From: DASRDZ01 sp035569495
GTDB lineage: Bacteria; Chloroflexota; Dormibacteria; Aeolococcales; Aeolococcaceae
Direction of reading: 5' to 3'
NCBI GenBank assembly: GCA_035569495.1
Contig: DATMMX010000019.1
Location: 1 to 64,000 of the forward strand
Length of the DNA stretch: 64,000 nucleotides
The notes beneath the pieces were generated by a model, which saw only the letters and a program-made list of their open reading frames with translations, had not been told where the DNA came from and did no database searches. Positions 8,541 to 17,047 of the stretch are shown here, in pieces; position 1 is the stretch's first letter; the number at the start of each line of letters is the position of its first letter. The position numbers and the translations under genes were made by a program.

Positions 8541-11309
8541 GTGCCGGCCTACACCCCAGCCCAAACGGAAGCGATCGGCTGCCTTGACCAGCCCCTGCAG
8601 ATCATCGCCTGCGCCGGATCCGGCAAGACCCAGGTCATTTCCAAGCGCATCGCGACCCTCCTCGGCCAGCCCGGCGTCCAGCCCCGCAACATCATCGCGT
8701 TCACGTTCACCGAGAAGGCGGCCGCCGAACTGAAAGCTCGGATCCTCTCAATCCTCCATGAGGAAGTTGGCGAGGTCACCGGCCTAGCCGAAATGTACGT
8801 CGGAACCATGCACGGCTACTGCCTCGATCTCCTGCAACGCATGGTCCCCGACATGTTCAAGTTCTCGGTTCTCACCGACATCACGGCGCAGCTCTTCGCC
8901 GACCGCTACAGCACGCAGTCCGGCCTCACCACCTGCCCGACGACAGCGCGGCAGGGCACCCTTCGGCGCTACCAGAACTCCAAGCTGTACCTCCAAGTCC
9001 TCAGCGTCCTCCGCGAAGACAACGTCAACGCGAATCTCGTTCCCGCGGGCGTTCTCGACTCCTTCGAGAAGTACATGACGCTCATCCGCCGACACGCTCT
9101 CTTCGACTACACCCAGATTCTCGACAGCGCTGTGGCCTACCTCGAAGGCGACCCGTATGAGGACGCGGACTGCGCACACGTCCAAGCGCACATCCAACGG
9201 GACATCAAGTACCTCGTGGTTGACGAATATCAAGACGTCAACCCGCTGCAGGAGCGCCTCATCCACAGCATCGCGCGCTTCGGCGCCAACCTCTGCGTAG
9301 TCGGCGATGACGATCAGACCATCTTTCAGTTCCGCGGGAGCCAGGTGACGAACATCCTCGAGTTCGCCAACCGGCGCCCGGGCGTACGCCAGGTCACCCT
9401 CGACGACAACTTCCGCTCGAGCCGCGGCATCGTCGAACTCGGCCGCTCCGTCGCCGAGCTGATCCCCGTCGGCAACCGCCTCCCGAAAGCGATGGTCGCA
9501 TGCGGTCACCAAAGGTGGGAACGCGGGGACCTCCTCGCGCTCGCCTTCGACGAACCGAATGCCGAGGCAACGTGGATCGCCGACCGCATCGAGCACCTTC
9601 GCGGGGTACCGTTCCTCGACCGTCCCGACTCACCCGAGCGTGGCCTCTCCTGGTCCGACTGCGCCGTCCTGTTCAGGTCTGTCGCCAAAGACTCCGGTCC
9701 GCTCGTCGAAGAGCTTCGGCGCCGTGGCATCCCGTTCATCGTTAAGGGCCTCAACCGCCTCTTCGAGAGCCCCGAAATCCAAGCCGTCGTCGGGCTTTTC
9801 CGGTTCGTCACGTCGCAACTCGACGGGGCCGCTCTGCGTGAGCTCTGGGTGAACGCCCAGATGATGCCGCCCGAGGCGGACTGGGCCGCCGCTCTCGACG
9901 TCCTCGAAGCCGGCCGCGACTTTGGCGCCGACCGCCGCCACTCGGTCTACAACATCCAGCGTCTCTACCTCGCCTTCCTCGAGAAACTCGGGCTCCGCGA
10001 GGGCAACCTAGCCGGCGACCCCACGCGCGGCGAGCTCGTCTTCTATCAGCTGGGCAAGTTCAGCCAAGTCGTCTCCGATTTCGAGCAAATCCACTTCACG
10101 AGTGAGCCGGCGCGCAAGTACGACGCGTTCGTCAACTGGCTGACGCTCCAGGCGCCGTCATACTACGCCGACGCGGACGCTGACGTCGGCTATGCCACAC
10201 CCGACGCGGTCACCATCGCCACCGTGCACCAGGCGAAGGGCCTCCAATGGCCCGCGGTGTTCATTCCGGCGCTGCGCCGCAATCGCTTCCCGTCGCGAGT
10301 CATGGGAGGCCTTACGCTCCGGCACGTCATCCCTGATGAGGCCCTCGACGATCCCGCTCGTTACCGCGGAACCGTCGAAGACGAAACCCGTCTTCTCTAC
10401 GTCGCCGTCACGCGGTCGCAGAAGTACCTGTACGCCTCGTTCGCGCCCGTGGCGGACAACCAGCAGCAACGCGCCCGTTCCGAGTTCTTCCAACATCTCG
10501 CCGCACAGACCTGGGTCTCAACCACAGCGACGCCGATCCCCGGTCAGCGCCTTGCGCCGCAGCCTTACCAGGAGACGCCCCAGGTCACGCTCTCCTTTTC
10601 GGAGCTCAAGTATCTCTTTACGTGCCCCTACCAGTTCAAGCTTCGCTTCCTCTACGGATTCAATGCGCCGATCCACGAAGCACTCGGCTACGGCAAGTCG
10701 CTCCATGACGCGCTCGCCGAAATCCACAAGCGTGCCATCGACGGCGACATCATGACCAAGGACGCAGCCACAGCCCTCGTGAACCGACACCTCAACGCTC
10801 CATTCGCGTACCCCGCGTTGCGCGAACAGCTTCGCACAGCCGCCATCGCTGCCATCGAACGCTACTTCGATACGCACGGTCGCGACATCGCGAACACGGA
10901 ATTCTCCGAAAAACAAATCCAAGTCCATGTCGCGCCGGGCATTACCGTCGACGGCCGCATCGACCTGATACGTCGCCTTGACACGGGTGAGGTCGCCGTC
11001 GTCGACTTCAAGTCCAGCGAACGCGCTCAAGCCGAGGACGTCACCCGTGACCAGCTCCACGTCTACGCCCTCGGCTACCAGGAACTCACCGGCGCCTCTG
11101 CCGACCTGATCGAAGTGCTCAACCTCGATGACAAGGGAACAACCACTCGAGAGCCCGTCAATGGGCCGCTCCTCAGCGCCGCGCGCGACAAGATTCGAGA
11201 GGCGGGCGACGCCATCCGCACAAATACGCTCACCAAACTTCCCGAGTGGAACGAGCACGCCTGCGGCTCCTGCGACCTTGTCGGCCTATGCCGAAGGCGG
11301 CCCACCTGA
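8541..11309 (+). CDS. UvrD/AddB-like SF1 helicase fused to an iron-sulfur PD-(D/E)XK nuclease
   Basis: A 922-residue protein. It has a UvrD-type helicase with Walker A ACAGSGKT (23-30), AFTFTEKAAAELK (motif Ia), DEYQD (228-232), VVGDDDQTIFQFRG (motif III), TVHQAKGLQWPAVFIP (motif V) and TRLLYVAVTRSQKYLY (motif VI). The C-terminal part is a RecB/AddB/Cas4-type nuclease: Asp808 in GRIDLI and Asp822-x-Lys824 in VVDFKSS. Four cysteines (695, 908, 911, 917) are placed as in the AddB/Cas4 iron-sulfur cluster. GTG start with GGGAG upstream. It diverges from the Mod-Res operon and is probably a partner or co-cargo defence gene that processes DNA ends. A repair role is the alternative, but the location in an island argues for defence. 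Confidence 0.85.
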   Translation: MPAYTPAQTEAIGCLDQPLQIIACAGSGKTQVISKRIATLLGQPGVQPRNIIAFTFTEKAAAELKARILSILHEEVGEVTGLAEMYVGTMHGYCLDLLQRMVPDMFKFSVLTDITAQLFADRYSTQSGLTTCPTTARQGTLRRYQNSKLYLQVLSVLREDNVNANLVPAGVLDSFEKYMTLIRRHALFDYTQILDSAVAYLEGDPYEDADCAHVQAHIQRDIKYLVVDEYQDVNPLQERLIHSIARFGANLCVVGDDDQTIFQFRGSQVTNILEFANRRPGVRQVTLDDNFRSSRGIVELGRSVAELIPVGNRLPKAMVACGHQRWERGDLLALAFDEPNAEATWIADRIEHLRGVPFLDRPDSPERGLSWSDCAVLFRSVAKDSGPLVEELRRRGIPFIVKGLNRLFESPEIQAVVGLFRFVTSQLDGAALRELWVNAQMMPPEADWAAALDVLEAGRDFGADRRHSVYNIQRLYLAFLEKLGLREGNLAGDPTRGELVFYQLGKFSQVVSDFEQIHFTSEPARKYDAFVNWLTLQAPSYYADADADVGYATPDAVTIATVHQAKGLQWPAVFIPALRRNRFPSRVMGGLTLRHVIPDEALDDPARYRGTVEDETRLLYVAVTRSQKYLYASFAPVADNQQQRARSEFFQHLAAQTWVSTTATPIPGQRLAPQPYQETPQVTLSFSELKYLFTCPYQFKLRFLYGFNAPIHEALGYGKSLHDALAEIHKRAIDGDIMTKDAATALVNRHLNAPFAYPALREQLRTAAIAAIERYFDTHGRDIANTEFSEKQIQVHVAPGITVDGRIDLIRRLDTGEVAVVDFKSSERAQAEDVTRDQLHVYALGYQELTGASADLIEVLNLDDKGTTTREPVNGPLLSAARDKIREAGDAIRTNTLTKLPEWNEHACGSCDLVGLCRRRPT

Positions 11310-11512
11310 TCATCGATAGGGGCGGTCCGACCGCGCTCGACCGGCAACTTGGTCGCCGCATCACTACATCAATTGCACAAAGCCGCGGTCACAGGGCGCT
11401 GGATGCAGTCGGACAGGACAGGATCCGGCAGGGACGTCGCGATCGCCTCCGAACACAGCGCCACGAGATCCGTGGGTGGGCCCCAAGCCCGCGCTGATTC
11501 GACGTCGGGCAC

Positions 11513-12076
11513 TCAGCGCCTGGTCTCGTACCTGGTCAGCACCACGCCGTCGGGAAACGTCCGGGTCTCCACCAGGCTCAGGTTCACCCAGTTGTCCAGG
11601 GCCGTGAAGAACGGCGTGCCGCCGCCCACCAGGACCGGATGGGTGACGATCGCGTACTCGTCGATCAGCCCGGCCCGCATCGCCGCCGCGGCGAGTGTGG
11701 CACCGCCGATGTCCATGCGGCCGCCGTCGTCGGCCTTGAGCCTGGCGATCTCGGTGACCGCGTCGCCGGTGACCAGACGGGTGTTCCAGTCGACCGAGCT
11801 GGTCGTCGAGGAAAACACCACCTTCGGCATTTCGCGCCAGCGGCGGGCGAACTCGATCTCCGCCGATGTGGCGTCGGGCTTCTGGTCGGCGGTCGGCCAG
11901 TGGGAACTCATCGTCTCCCACAGTTTGCGCCCATACAGCGCCAGGCCTGTCGCCGCCACCCGGTCGGACCACCACTGGAACAGTTCGTCGCTCGGCACGC
12001 TCCAACCGAGATCGTCGCCGGGCGCGGCAATGTAGCCGTCCAGGGTCAGGTTCATGCCGAAGGTCAGTTTCCGCAT
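11513..12076 (-). CDS. Dihydrofolate reductase family protein (RibD C-terminal-like)
   Basis: A 187-residue single-domain reductase of the RibD_C superfamily, which binds NADPH. It begins MRKLTFGMNLTLDGYIAAPGD, contains GRKLWETMSSHW, and has the C-terminal glycine-rich stretch DIGGATLAAAAMRAGLIDEY followed by THPVLVGGGTPFF, all standard for the family. ATG at 12076 has GGGAG at proper spacing; an upstream in-frame ATG adds 18 residues without family match. Its substrate is unknown; these small homologues are not the folate-pathway enzyme itself. It lies between the helicase-nuclease and the second integrase remnant and looks like passenger cargo. Confidence 0.82.
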   Translation of the reverse strand: MRKLTFGMNLTLDGYIAAPGDDLGWSVPSDELFQWWSDRVAATGLALYGRKLWETMSSHWPTADQKPDATSAEIEFARRWREMPKVVFSSTTSSVDWNTRLVTGDAVTEIARLKADDGGRMDIGGATLAAAAMRAGLIDEYAIVTHPVLVGGGTPFFTALDNWVNLSLVETRTFPDGVVLTRYETRR

Positions 12077-12338
12077 GGCGTCAGTCTCCCGCGAGTCTGC
12101 CTTCGCCGTCCAGACCAGCACGGCGCGCAAAAATCATCGGTCAGGCCCACCGAGGGCCAGTTGACCACGACGCCAAGCAAATGCTCCGTACGGAAAGGTA
12201 CGGGTGCCGGCACACAGTCGCGTGGAGCCCGTCCCGAGAACACTGGCCGAGGGCGGTGTGCCGTAAACGCCGGTTCGCTGATGTGCCGGTGAGGGGACGA
12301 CAACCGGGTCCGCGCCAAACAGGTCGAGGCCCCGCGCG

Positions 12339-12553
12339 TCAGCCGCCTCCCGCCGCGGCTGCGCGGGCCGGTGTCTGCGGCGCCGCGAGTGTCCCCTGCA
12401 GCCGCTCCAGCGCCTCGCGAACCTTCGGATCGTCCTGCAGGTGGATGTAGCGTCGCCGGGTCGTCTGCACAGCGGCATGGCCGAGCAGCTTCTGGAAGAC
12501 GCGGGTGCGGAACGTCGACGTGTTGATGGGGTTGCCGACGTTGTTGGACCGAC
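12339..12553 (-). pseudogene. Tyrosine recombinase remnant with internal deletion
   Basis: The reading NNVGNPINTSTFRTRVF jumps straight to QKLLGHAAVQTTRRRYIHL and ends LERLQGTLAAPQ plus an Ala/Gly tail with TGA at 12339. Compared with the remnant at 2874-3341, about 36 residues are missing in frame between TRVF and the LGHA helix, including the Arg of the FQDIR box, so this copy cannot be catalytic. At its 5' edge a short tandem duplication (AACAACGTCGG twice, 14 bp apart, ending near 12553) breaks the frame. Similarity between the two remnants is evident at the DNA level across the C-terminal part. Both read leftward. Confidence 0.75.
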
Positions 12554-12689
12554 GTTGTTCGCCGGCCTGTCGAAGCCTCTCGACTTGACGCTCGTGAGCC
12601 GGCTGGAGTTCGGCTCGGGGGCGGTGGCGATGCGGTATGTGCCGCGACGGTAGCCGGGTTGTTCACCTGGGGTCGCGTCCCCCCGCGCC

Positions 12690-13343
12690 TCATGGAAGAA
12701 GCAGACGGCACCAGGTATCCGCGAGCCAACGCTCGTAGCGTCGCGGCGACCACCCCCGCTCCGCGGTGAGCAGGACGAAGAGCTCGGAGCTGTTGAGGGC
12801 CCACACCATATCGGCGGCCGCGTCAACTGAGAGGTTTGCGCGCAACCCACCGGCGCCGCGGATGTCTCGGACGAAACGCCGCATGTTGGCGGCCCGGCGC
12901 TCACCGATCTGCTTCCACACCTCGTGGGCCTCCGGCTCGGTCGAGGACGCGTCACGAAGAGCGAGAAAGAGCGGTGCCATGCGTTCCTGGATCCTGCGCA
13001 CCGCCCGCGCGTAGATGGCGATCTTCTTGGCCGGATCGGGTTCGGCCGTGATCGCCTTCACGTACTCACGCTCCTCCGCTGTGACCGGATGGTCGGTTCC
13101 CGAGATCGCCTGCTCGATCAACTCGCGAAGGAGCACCGGCTTGCGCCCGACCAGTTCGTAGACTGTGTCCACGTTCACTCCGGCGCCGGCCGCGACCGCT
13201 CCGATGGTTGCCGCCCGGTACCCCTTGGCGAGGATGAGGCTGCGGGCCGAGTCGAGGATGCGTTGCCTGGTCTCGGCCGAACGCGACTGACGAGAGGTGG
13301 CGTCGTAGCTGCGTCTCTTGACCTTTGCGTCCATCTGGTGCAT
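12690..13343 (-). CDS. TetR/AcrR family regulator
   Basis: A 217-residue one-component repressor. Residues about 22-70 form the helix-turn-helix: ETRQRILDSARSLILAKGYRAATIGAVAAGAGV then DTVYELVGRKPVLLRELIE. The rest is an all-helical ligand-binding and dimer domain without a recognisable ligand signature. It is divergent from the small gene at 13391, and the 47-bp gap holds a palindrome (13351-13365) that is a good operator candidate, so autorepression and control of the neighbour are likely. Start ATG at 13343; a second Met three codons later is an alternative. It sits at the right edge of the decayed island. Confidence 0.9.
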   Translation of the reverse strand: MHQMDAKVKRRSYDATSRQSRSAETRQRILDSARSLILAKGYRAATIGAVAAGAGVNVDTVYELVGRKPVLLRELIEQAISGTDHPVTAEEREYVKAITAEPDPAKKIAIYARAVRRIQERMAPLFLALRDASSTEPEAHEVWKQIGERRAANMRRFVRDIRGAGGLRANLSVDAAADMVWALNSSELFVLLTAERGWSPRRYERWLADTWCRLLLP

Positions 13344-13350
13344 TATTCAC

Positions 13351-13365
13351 CCGAATCATATTCGG
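13351..13365. promoter_or_regulatory. Palindromic operator between tetR-like gene and its divergent neighbour
   Basis: CCGAAT-CAT-ATTCGG is a perfect 6-bp inverted repeat with a 3-bp spacer, AT-rich in its core, and the only such repeat in the 47-bp divergent gap. TetR regulators usually bind 14-20 bp palindromes in exactly this position. Confidence 0.6.
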
Positions 13366-13390
13366 ATCAAGTAGTTAGTGGAGTCCCCCG

Positions 13391-13687
13391 ATGACCTACG
13401 CATTCACCCAGGACGTGCCGATCGATGCGGCCTTCTACAAGCGCGTCGCTGACGGGCTCGGAGCTGAGCCGCCGAAGGGCCTCATCGCTCATCTCGCTGT
13501 CGAGCGCCCCGAGGGCGGCCTCCGCTACATCGACGTATGGGAGTCGGAGGACGACTGGGACCGGTTTGCCGAGGATCGCCTTCACCCCGTGGTGCATGGA
13601 CTCCTCACCGAGGTATTCGGGGACCAGCTACCTCCCGAACCGGACCGCAATCCCCTGACCGTCATCCATGTGTGGCAAGGGGGCTGA
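13391..13687 (+). CDS. Small dimeric alpha/beta-barrel-like protein, 98 aa
   Basis: Begins MTYAFTQDVPIDAAFYKRV and contains HLAVERPEGGLRYIDVWES followed by DDWDRFAEDRLHPVVHGLL. The pattern of strand, DVWES, then a helix with W/F and H resembles antibiotic-biosynthesis-monooxygenase-like (ABM) ferredoxin-fold proteins, which act as small oxygenases, sensors or dimeric binding proteins. No signal peptide or membrane segment. Divergent from and presumably controlled by the adjacent TetR regulator. The exact function is unknown. Confidence 0.7.
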   Translation: MTYAFTQDVPIDAAFYKRVADGLGAEPPKGLIAHLAVERPEGGLRYIDVWESEDDWDRFAEDRLHPVVHGLLTEVFGDQLPPEPDRNPLTVIHVWQGG

Positions 13688-13853
13688 GCGAGCTAGGAAC
13701 ATCGCCCGCGTTGCCGCCGCCGAGGCCGGTGACCTGGAGGCCCGTGCGTAGTGCCTGCGGAGGCTCCCGCCGCGGCGGGGTCGTAACTCCTGGCGCTGCC
13801 TGAACGCCCAGGCTCCGGTCACGGTACGCACCTCGGCAGTACCATCCCTCGAC

Positions 13854-14777
13854 ATGACGACGGAGGCGGAGGATGCGGCGATCCGGGCGGCCGCGTTCGA
13901 GTTCCTGGCGGGCCTTGCCAGGTCGCAGGGTGAGGACTGGCCGGTCGTCGCCCGCGACGCCCTGAGCGCAGGCTTCGAATTCCGGGGTCGGCGGGTTCCT
14001 CTGGTCGGTCCGCAAGGTATTTTCAAGCCAGCGGTTCTTGATTTCCCTTTGACAATCACCACGGCCCCGCCGGTCGAGGGGAAGGTCCCACCCTACGACG
14101 ACGACGCAGGCTATGGCGGTGTGGCGTATCGGTACCGAGGGACGGATCCCCGGCATCCGGACAACGTGGGTCTGCAGAGGTTGATGGCCACGGGATCGCC
14201 GCTGATCTACCTCCGTGGGTTGGTTCCCGGACGCTACGTCGCCTTCTGGCCGGTGTACGTGGTGGGTGACAGCCCGCAGACGCTCTCGTTCAACATCGCG
14301 ATCGTGCCGCCGATGGAGGTCGCCGCGGCGGCGGCGTACGTGGCGGAGGGCGACATGGATCGGCGGGAATACGGCCTGCGTCTTCTCAAGAGACGCCTGC
14401 ACCAGGAAGGCTTTCGACAGCGAGTCCTGCGCGCCTATCACGCGACGTGCGCCGTCTGCAGGCTTCGGCATGAGCAACTCTTGGATGCCGCCCACATTCT
14501 CCCCGATGGGCACCCGCGCGGGCTGGCGATCGTGCCCAATGGCCTCACTCTGTGCAAGCTCCATCACGCGGCGTTCGACTCCAACATCATCGGCATCAGG
14601 CCTGACCTGGTGGTGGAGGTCCGCCGCGATATCCTGAACGAGATCGACGGACCGATGCTGCAGCACGGGCTTCAGGGAACGCATGGAACACGCATCTGGG
14701 TGCCGCGTCTAACCGACCGGAGACCGGCGGCCGTGAACCTCGAAGAGCGGTACGAGGGATTCCGTGCGGCGGTGTAA
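13854..14777 (+). CDS. HNH_2 endonuclease with SRA-like N-terminal domain
   Basis: A 307-residue nuclease. The C-terminal HNH module shows Cys199-x2-Cys202, DAAHI with His214, Asn229 in PNGLTLC, and LHHAAFD with His237-His238. The N-terminal 155 residues (GIFKPAVLDFPLTIT, YRYRGTDPRHPDNVGLQRLM, SPLIYLRGLVPGRYVAFWPVYVVGD) match the domain seen before HNH_2 nucleases, thought to be SRA-like and to read modified bases. The likely role is restriction of DNA carrying base modifications; the recognised base is not visible here. A TACCAT box lies 8 bp before the ATG, suggesting a short or absent leader. It neighbours the type III-like island and may belong to the same defence neighbourhood. Confidence 0.82.
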   Translation: MTTEAEDAAIRAAAFEFLAGLARSQGEDWPVVARDALSAGFEFRGRRVPLVGPQGIFKPAVLDFPLTITTAPPVEGKVPPYDDDAGYGGVAYRYRGTDPRHPDNVGLQRLMATGSPLIYLRGLVPGRYVAFWPVYVVGDSPQTLSFNIAIVPPMEVAAAAAYVAEGDMDRREYGLRLLKRRLHQEGFRQRVLRAYHATCAVCRLRHEQLLDAAHILPDGHPRGLAIVPNGLTLCKLHHAAFDSNIIGIRPDLVVEVRRDILNEIDGPMLQHGLQGTHGTRIWVPRLTDRRPAAVNLEERYEGFRAAV

Positions 14778-14783
14778 CGCCTG

Positions 14784-15125
14784 ATGCCTGATCAGAACAC
14801 CGCCGAAGCGCAGTTCACCGCGATGGTGAAGGCGCTGGAGCGCGAGGCGCGTGTCACGCTGGGTGCGGGGCGGCGTGGGTTCGGGGCGGATGCGCTGCAG
14901 GTGGACGGGAGGATCTTCGCCATGGTCAGCCGCGGACACCTGGTGCTCAAGCTGCCGGCGGAGCGGGTGGCCGCGTTGATCGACGGGGGCAAGGGCGCAC
15001 CGTTCGATGCGGGGAAGGGCAGGCCGATGAAGGAGTGGGTGATGCTGGAGCGCTGCACAACCAAGCAGGCGGTGGCGCTCGCCGAGGAGGCGCTGGCCTT
15101 CGTCGGCAAGGGCGGGAGGGACTAA
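14784..15125 (+). CDS. TfoX/Sxy N-terminal domain family protein
   Basis: A 113-residue protein with the YjbR/TfoX_N-like core KALEREARVTLG, GRIFAMVSRGHLVLKLPAERVAALI and KEWVML. In gammaproteobacteria the domain occurs in the competence regulator Sxy; stand-alone versions like this have no established function. It follows the HNH gene by 6 bp in the same direction, so the two may be co-transcribed, and it converges on the ABC permease gene 6 bp away. Confidence 0.72.
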   Translation: MPDQNTAEAQFTAMVKALEREARVTLGAGRRGFGADALQVDGRIFAMVSRGHLVLKLPAERVAALIDGGKGAPFDAGKGRPMKEWVMLERCTTKQAVALAEEALAFVGKGGRD

Positions 15126-15131
15126 AAGGGT

Positions 15132-16331
15132 TCACGCGCCCCGCAGCGCCTCCGTAGGACTCAACGACGCCGCGCGCAGCGCCGGGTACAGCCCCGCGAC
15201 GGCGCCGATCAGCACCGCAGAGGCCACGCCGCCGACGAGGGCGAGCGGCGGGATCACCGTGCTCGTCCCCGCCTGCAGAGCATAAGCCGCCGTCGCCGCC
15301 GCGCCGAGCACCGCGCCACCGACGCCGCCGATCGCCGACAGCAGCACCGCTTCGGTGAGGAACTGCGCCGCGACATGGCGCCGCGCCGCGCCCAGAGCAC
15401 GGCGCAGACCGACTTCGCTGCGCCGCTCCAGCACCGAGATGACCATGACGTTGCCGATGCCGATCCCGCCGACCAGCAATGCCACGGCGCCGAGCCCTAG
15501 GAACAACGAGGTGAACGCACCCTGCGTCGCCGCGCGCGCCGCCAGAGCGTCGGAGGGCCGGGTCACCGCAACCGTCTCGGGGTGCTGGGGATTGGCGGCG
15601 ACGCCGAGCAGCGCCTGCACCGCGGAGGTCTGCTCCGGCACGGCGCGCACGTAGACGCGCGTCGGCGCACGGTCCCAGCCGAGCAGCGAGGCGGCGACGT
15701 CGTCGCCGACCAGGGCGCTGGTGTCCAGCTCCGGCTCCAGCGGCAGCGGGGCGAGGATCCCGACCACGGTGAACCAACGGCCGCCCAGCCACACCTGGGT
15801 GGCCGGGTTCACCGCGCCGATCCCAAGGCGCTGCGCCGTCACCGCGCCGAGCACCACCGCGGGATAGCGCTGCATGGCGGCGTTGAGCCACGTCCCCACG
15901 GCGACGTGTCCCTGCACCGTCGAGAGCAGGTCGAGGCGCGCCGCCATGGTGCTGATGCCGTTGGTCTCCCCGGCCGGCACGCGGTTGCTGCGGTAGACAT
16001 CCGCGGAGACGCTGCCGGTGGCGGAGACGGCGAGCACGCCGTCGAGGCGTCCCACCACCGCCGCGGAGTTGACGGGCAGCTCGGCGTTGTGGCCGAAGAT
16101 GGTGTGCCCCGGCGCCAGGGCGAGCAGGTTGGTGCCAAGTGTGTCCAATTGCTGGAGCAGCGACGACTCCTGTGAGGCGCTGACGCCGAGCACCGCGACC
16201 ATGGCCGCGATGCCGATGGCCACGCCCAGCGCGCTCAGCGCTGCACGCACGCGGCGCGAGCGCAGCCCCACCGAGCCGCTGCGCACCATGTCGCCGGGCC
16301 GCATGCGGCTGCGCGGTGTCGCCGCGTTCAT
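15132..16331 (-). CDS. MacB-type ABC transporter permease
   Basis: A 399-residue inner-membrane subunit. One N-terminal membrane helix (VRAALSALGVAIGIAAMVAVLGVS) is followed by a large extracytoplasmic MacB-like domain (about 55-270) and three C-terminal helices (FLGLGAVALLVGGIGIGNVMVISVLERR, then AVLLSAIGGVGGAVLG, then VLIGAVAGLYPALRAASLSPTEAL). ERRSEVGLRRALGA and the final PTEALR are hallmarks of the FtsX/MacB family. It is the last gene of the leftward operon; its ATG overlaps the stop of the ATPase gene (ATGA). It probably exports a drug, peptide or lipid with the adaptor encoded upstream. Confidence 0.9.
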   Translation of the reverse strand: MNAATPRSRMRPGDMVRSGSVGLRSRRVRAALSALGVAIGIAAMVAVLGVSASQESSLLQQLDTLGTNLLALAPGHTIFGHNAELPVNSAAVVGRLDGVLAVSATGSVSADVYRSNRVPAGETNGISTMAARLDLLSTVQGHVAVGTWLNAAMQRYPAVVLGAVTAQRLGIGAVNPATQVWLGGRWFTVVGILAPLPLEPELDTSALVGDDVAASLLGWDRAPTRVYVRAVPEQTSAVQALLGVAANPQHPETVAVTRPSDALAARAATQGAFTSLFLGLGAVALLVGGIGIGNVMVISVLERRSEVGLRRALGAARRHVAAQFLTEAVLLSAIGGVGGAVLGAAATAAYALQAGTSTVIPPLALVGGVASAVLIGAVAGLYPALRAASLSPTEALRGA

Positions 16332-17047
16332 CGCAGCACCGCCGCGCCGCTGTCGGACACGATGCGCCCGTCGCGCATCTCGATGCGCCGCGGCAGGGAC
16401 TCCGCCAGCTCGGTGTTGTGGGTGATCACGGCGATGGTGGTGCCCTCGGCGTGGAGCTCACGCAGCAACGCCAGCACCGATGCCCCCGCGGCCGTGTCGA
16501 GGTTGCCGGTGGGCTCGTCGGCGAGGACGATCGCCGGCCGTCCCACCACCGCACGCGCGATGGCGACGCGCTGGCGCTCGCCGCCGCTGAGCTGTTCGGG
16601 CCGGTGCCACAGCCGGTCACCGAGGCCGACGCGCCGCAGCGTGCGCACCGCGTGGCGCCGCCGCTCGGCCGCCGGCACACCGCGGTAGAGCAGCCCGTCG
16701 GCGACGTTCTCCACCACGGTCAGCCCGTCGAGCAGGAAGAACTGCTGGAAGACGAAGCCGATGGTGCGCGCCCGCAGCCCCGCGACTGCGGTGTCGCGCA
16801 GCGAGCCGAGGTCGACGCCGCCGACGCGCACGGTGCCCGAGCTGGGCTGGTCGAGCGTCCCCATGACGTGGAGGAGCGTCGACTTGCCCGACCCCGAGGG
16901 ACCGACGATGGCCAGCAGCTCGCCGCTGTCGAGACGCATCGACACGTCGCGCAGCGCCTGCACCGGCGGCGACCCCGGGTACACCTTGGAGACGCCCTGC
17001 AGCTCGAGGACCGCGGGCTCCCCCCAGGCCACCAGCACCTCGCTCAC
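16328..17047 (-). CDS. MacB/LolD-type ABC transporter ATPase
   Basis: A 239-residue nucleotide-binding subunit with Walker A GPSGSGKST, Q-loop FVFQQFFLLDGLTV, signature LSGGERQRVAIARA, Walker B IVLADEPTGNLD and the switch His in VITHN. The start is GTG at 17047, which overlaps the stop of the adaptor gene (GTGA); a longer upstream frame is only a shadow of that gene. It is coupled on both sides to the adaptor and permease genes and energises the pump from the cytoplasmic face. Confidence 0.92.
   Translation of the reverse strand: MSEVLVAWGEPAVLELQGVSKVYPGSPPVQALRDVSMRLDSGELLAIVGPSGSGKSTLLHVMGTLDQPSSGTVRVGGVDLGSLRDTAVAGLRARTIGFVFQQFFLLDGLTVVENVADGLLYRGVPAAERRRHAVRTLRRVGLGDRLWHRPEQLSGGERQRVAIARAVVGRPAIVLADEPTGNLDTAAGASVLALLRELHAEGTTIAVITHNTELAESLPRRIEMRDGRIVSDSGAAVLR

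Noticed and set aside
8541..11309. Assignment of the helicase-nuclease as a Cas4 or AddAB housekeeping gene
   Set aside because: There is no cas gene or AddA partner nearby, and the gene lies in an integrase-flanked island.
11310..11512. Possible gene fragment on the minus strand (SEAIATSLPDPVLSD-like reading)
   Set aside because: Too short, no start or family match; probably decayed island sequence.
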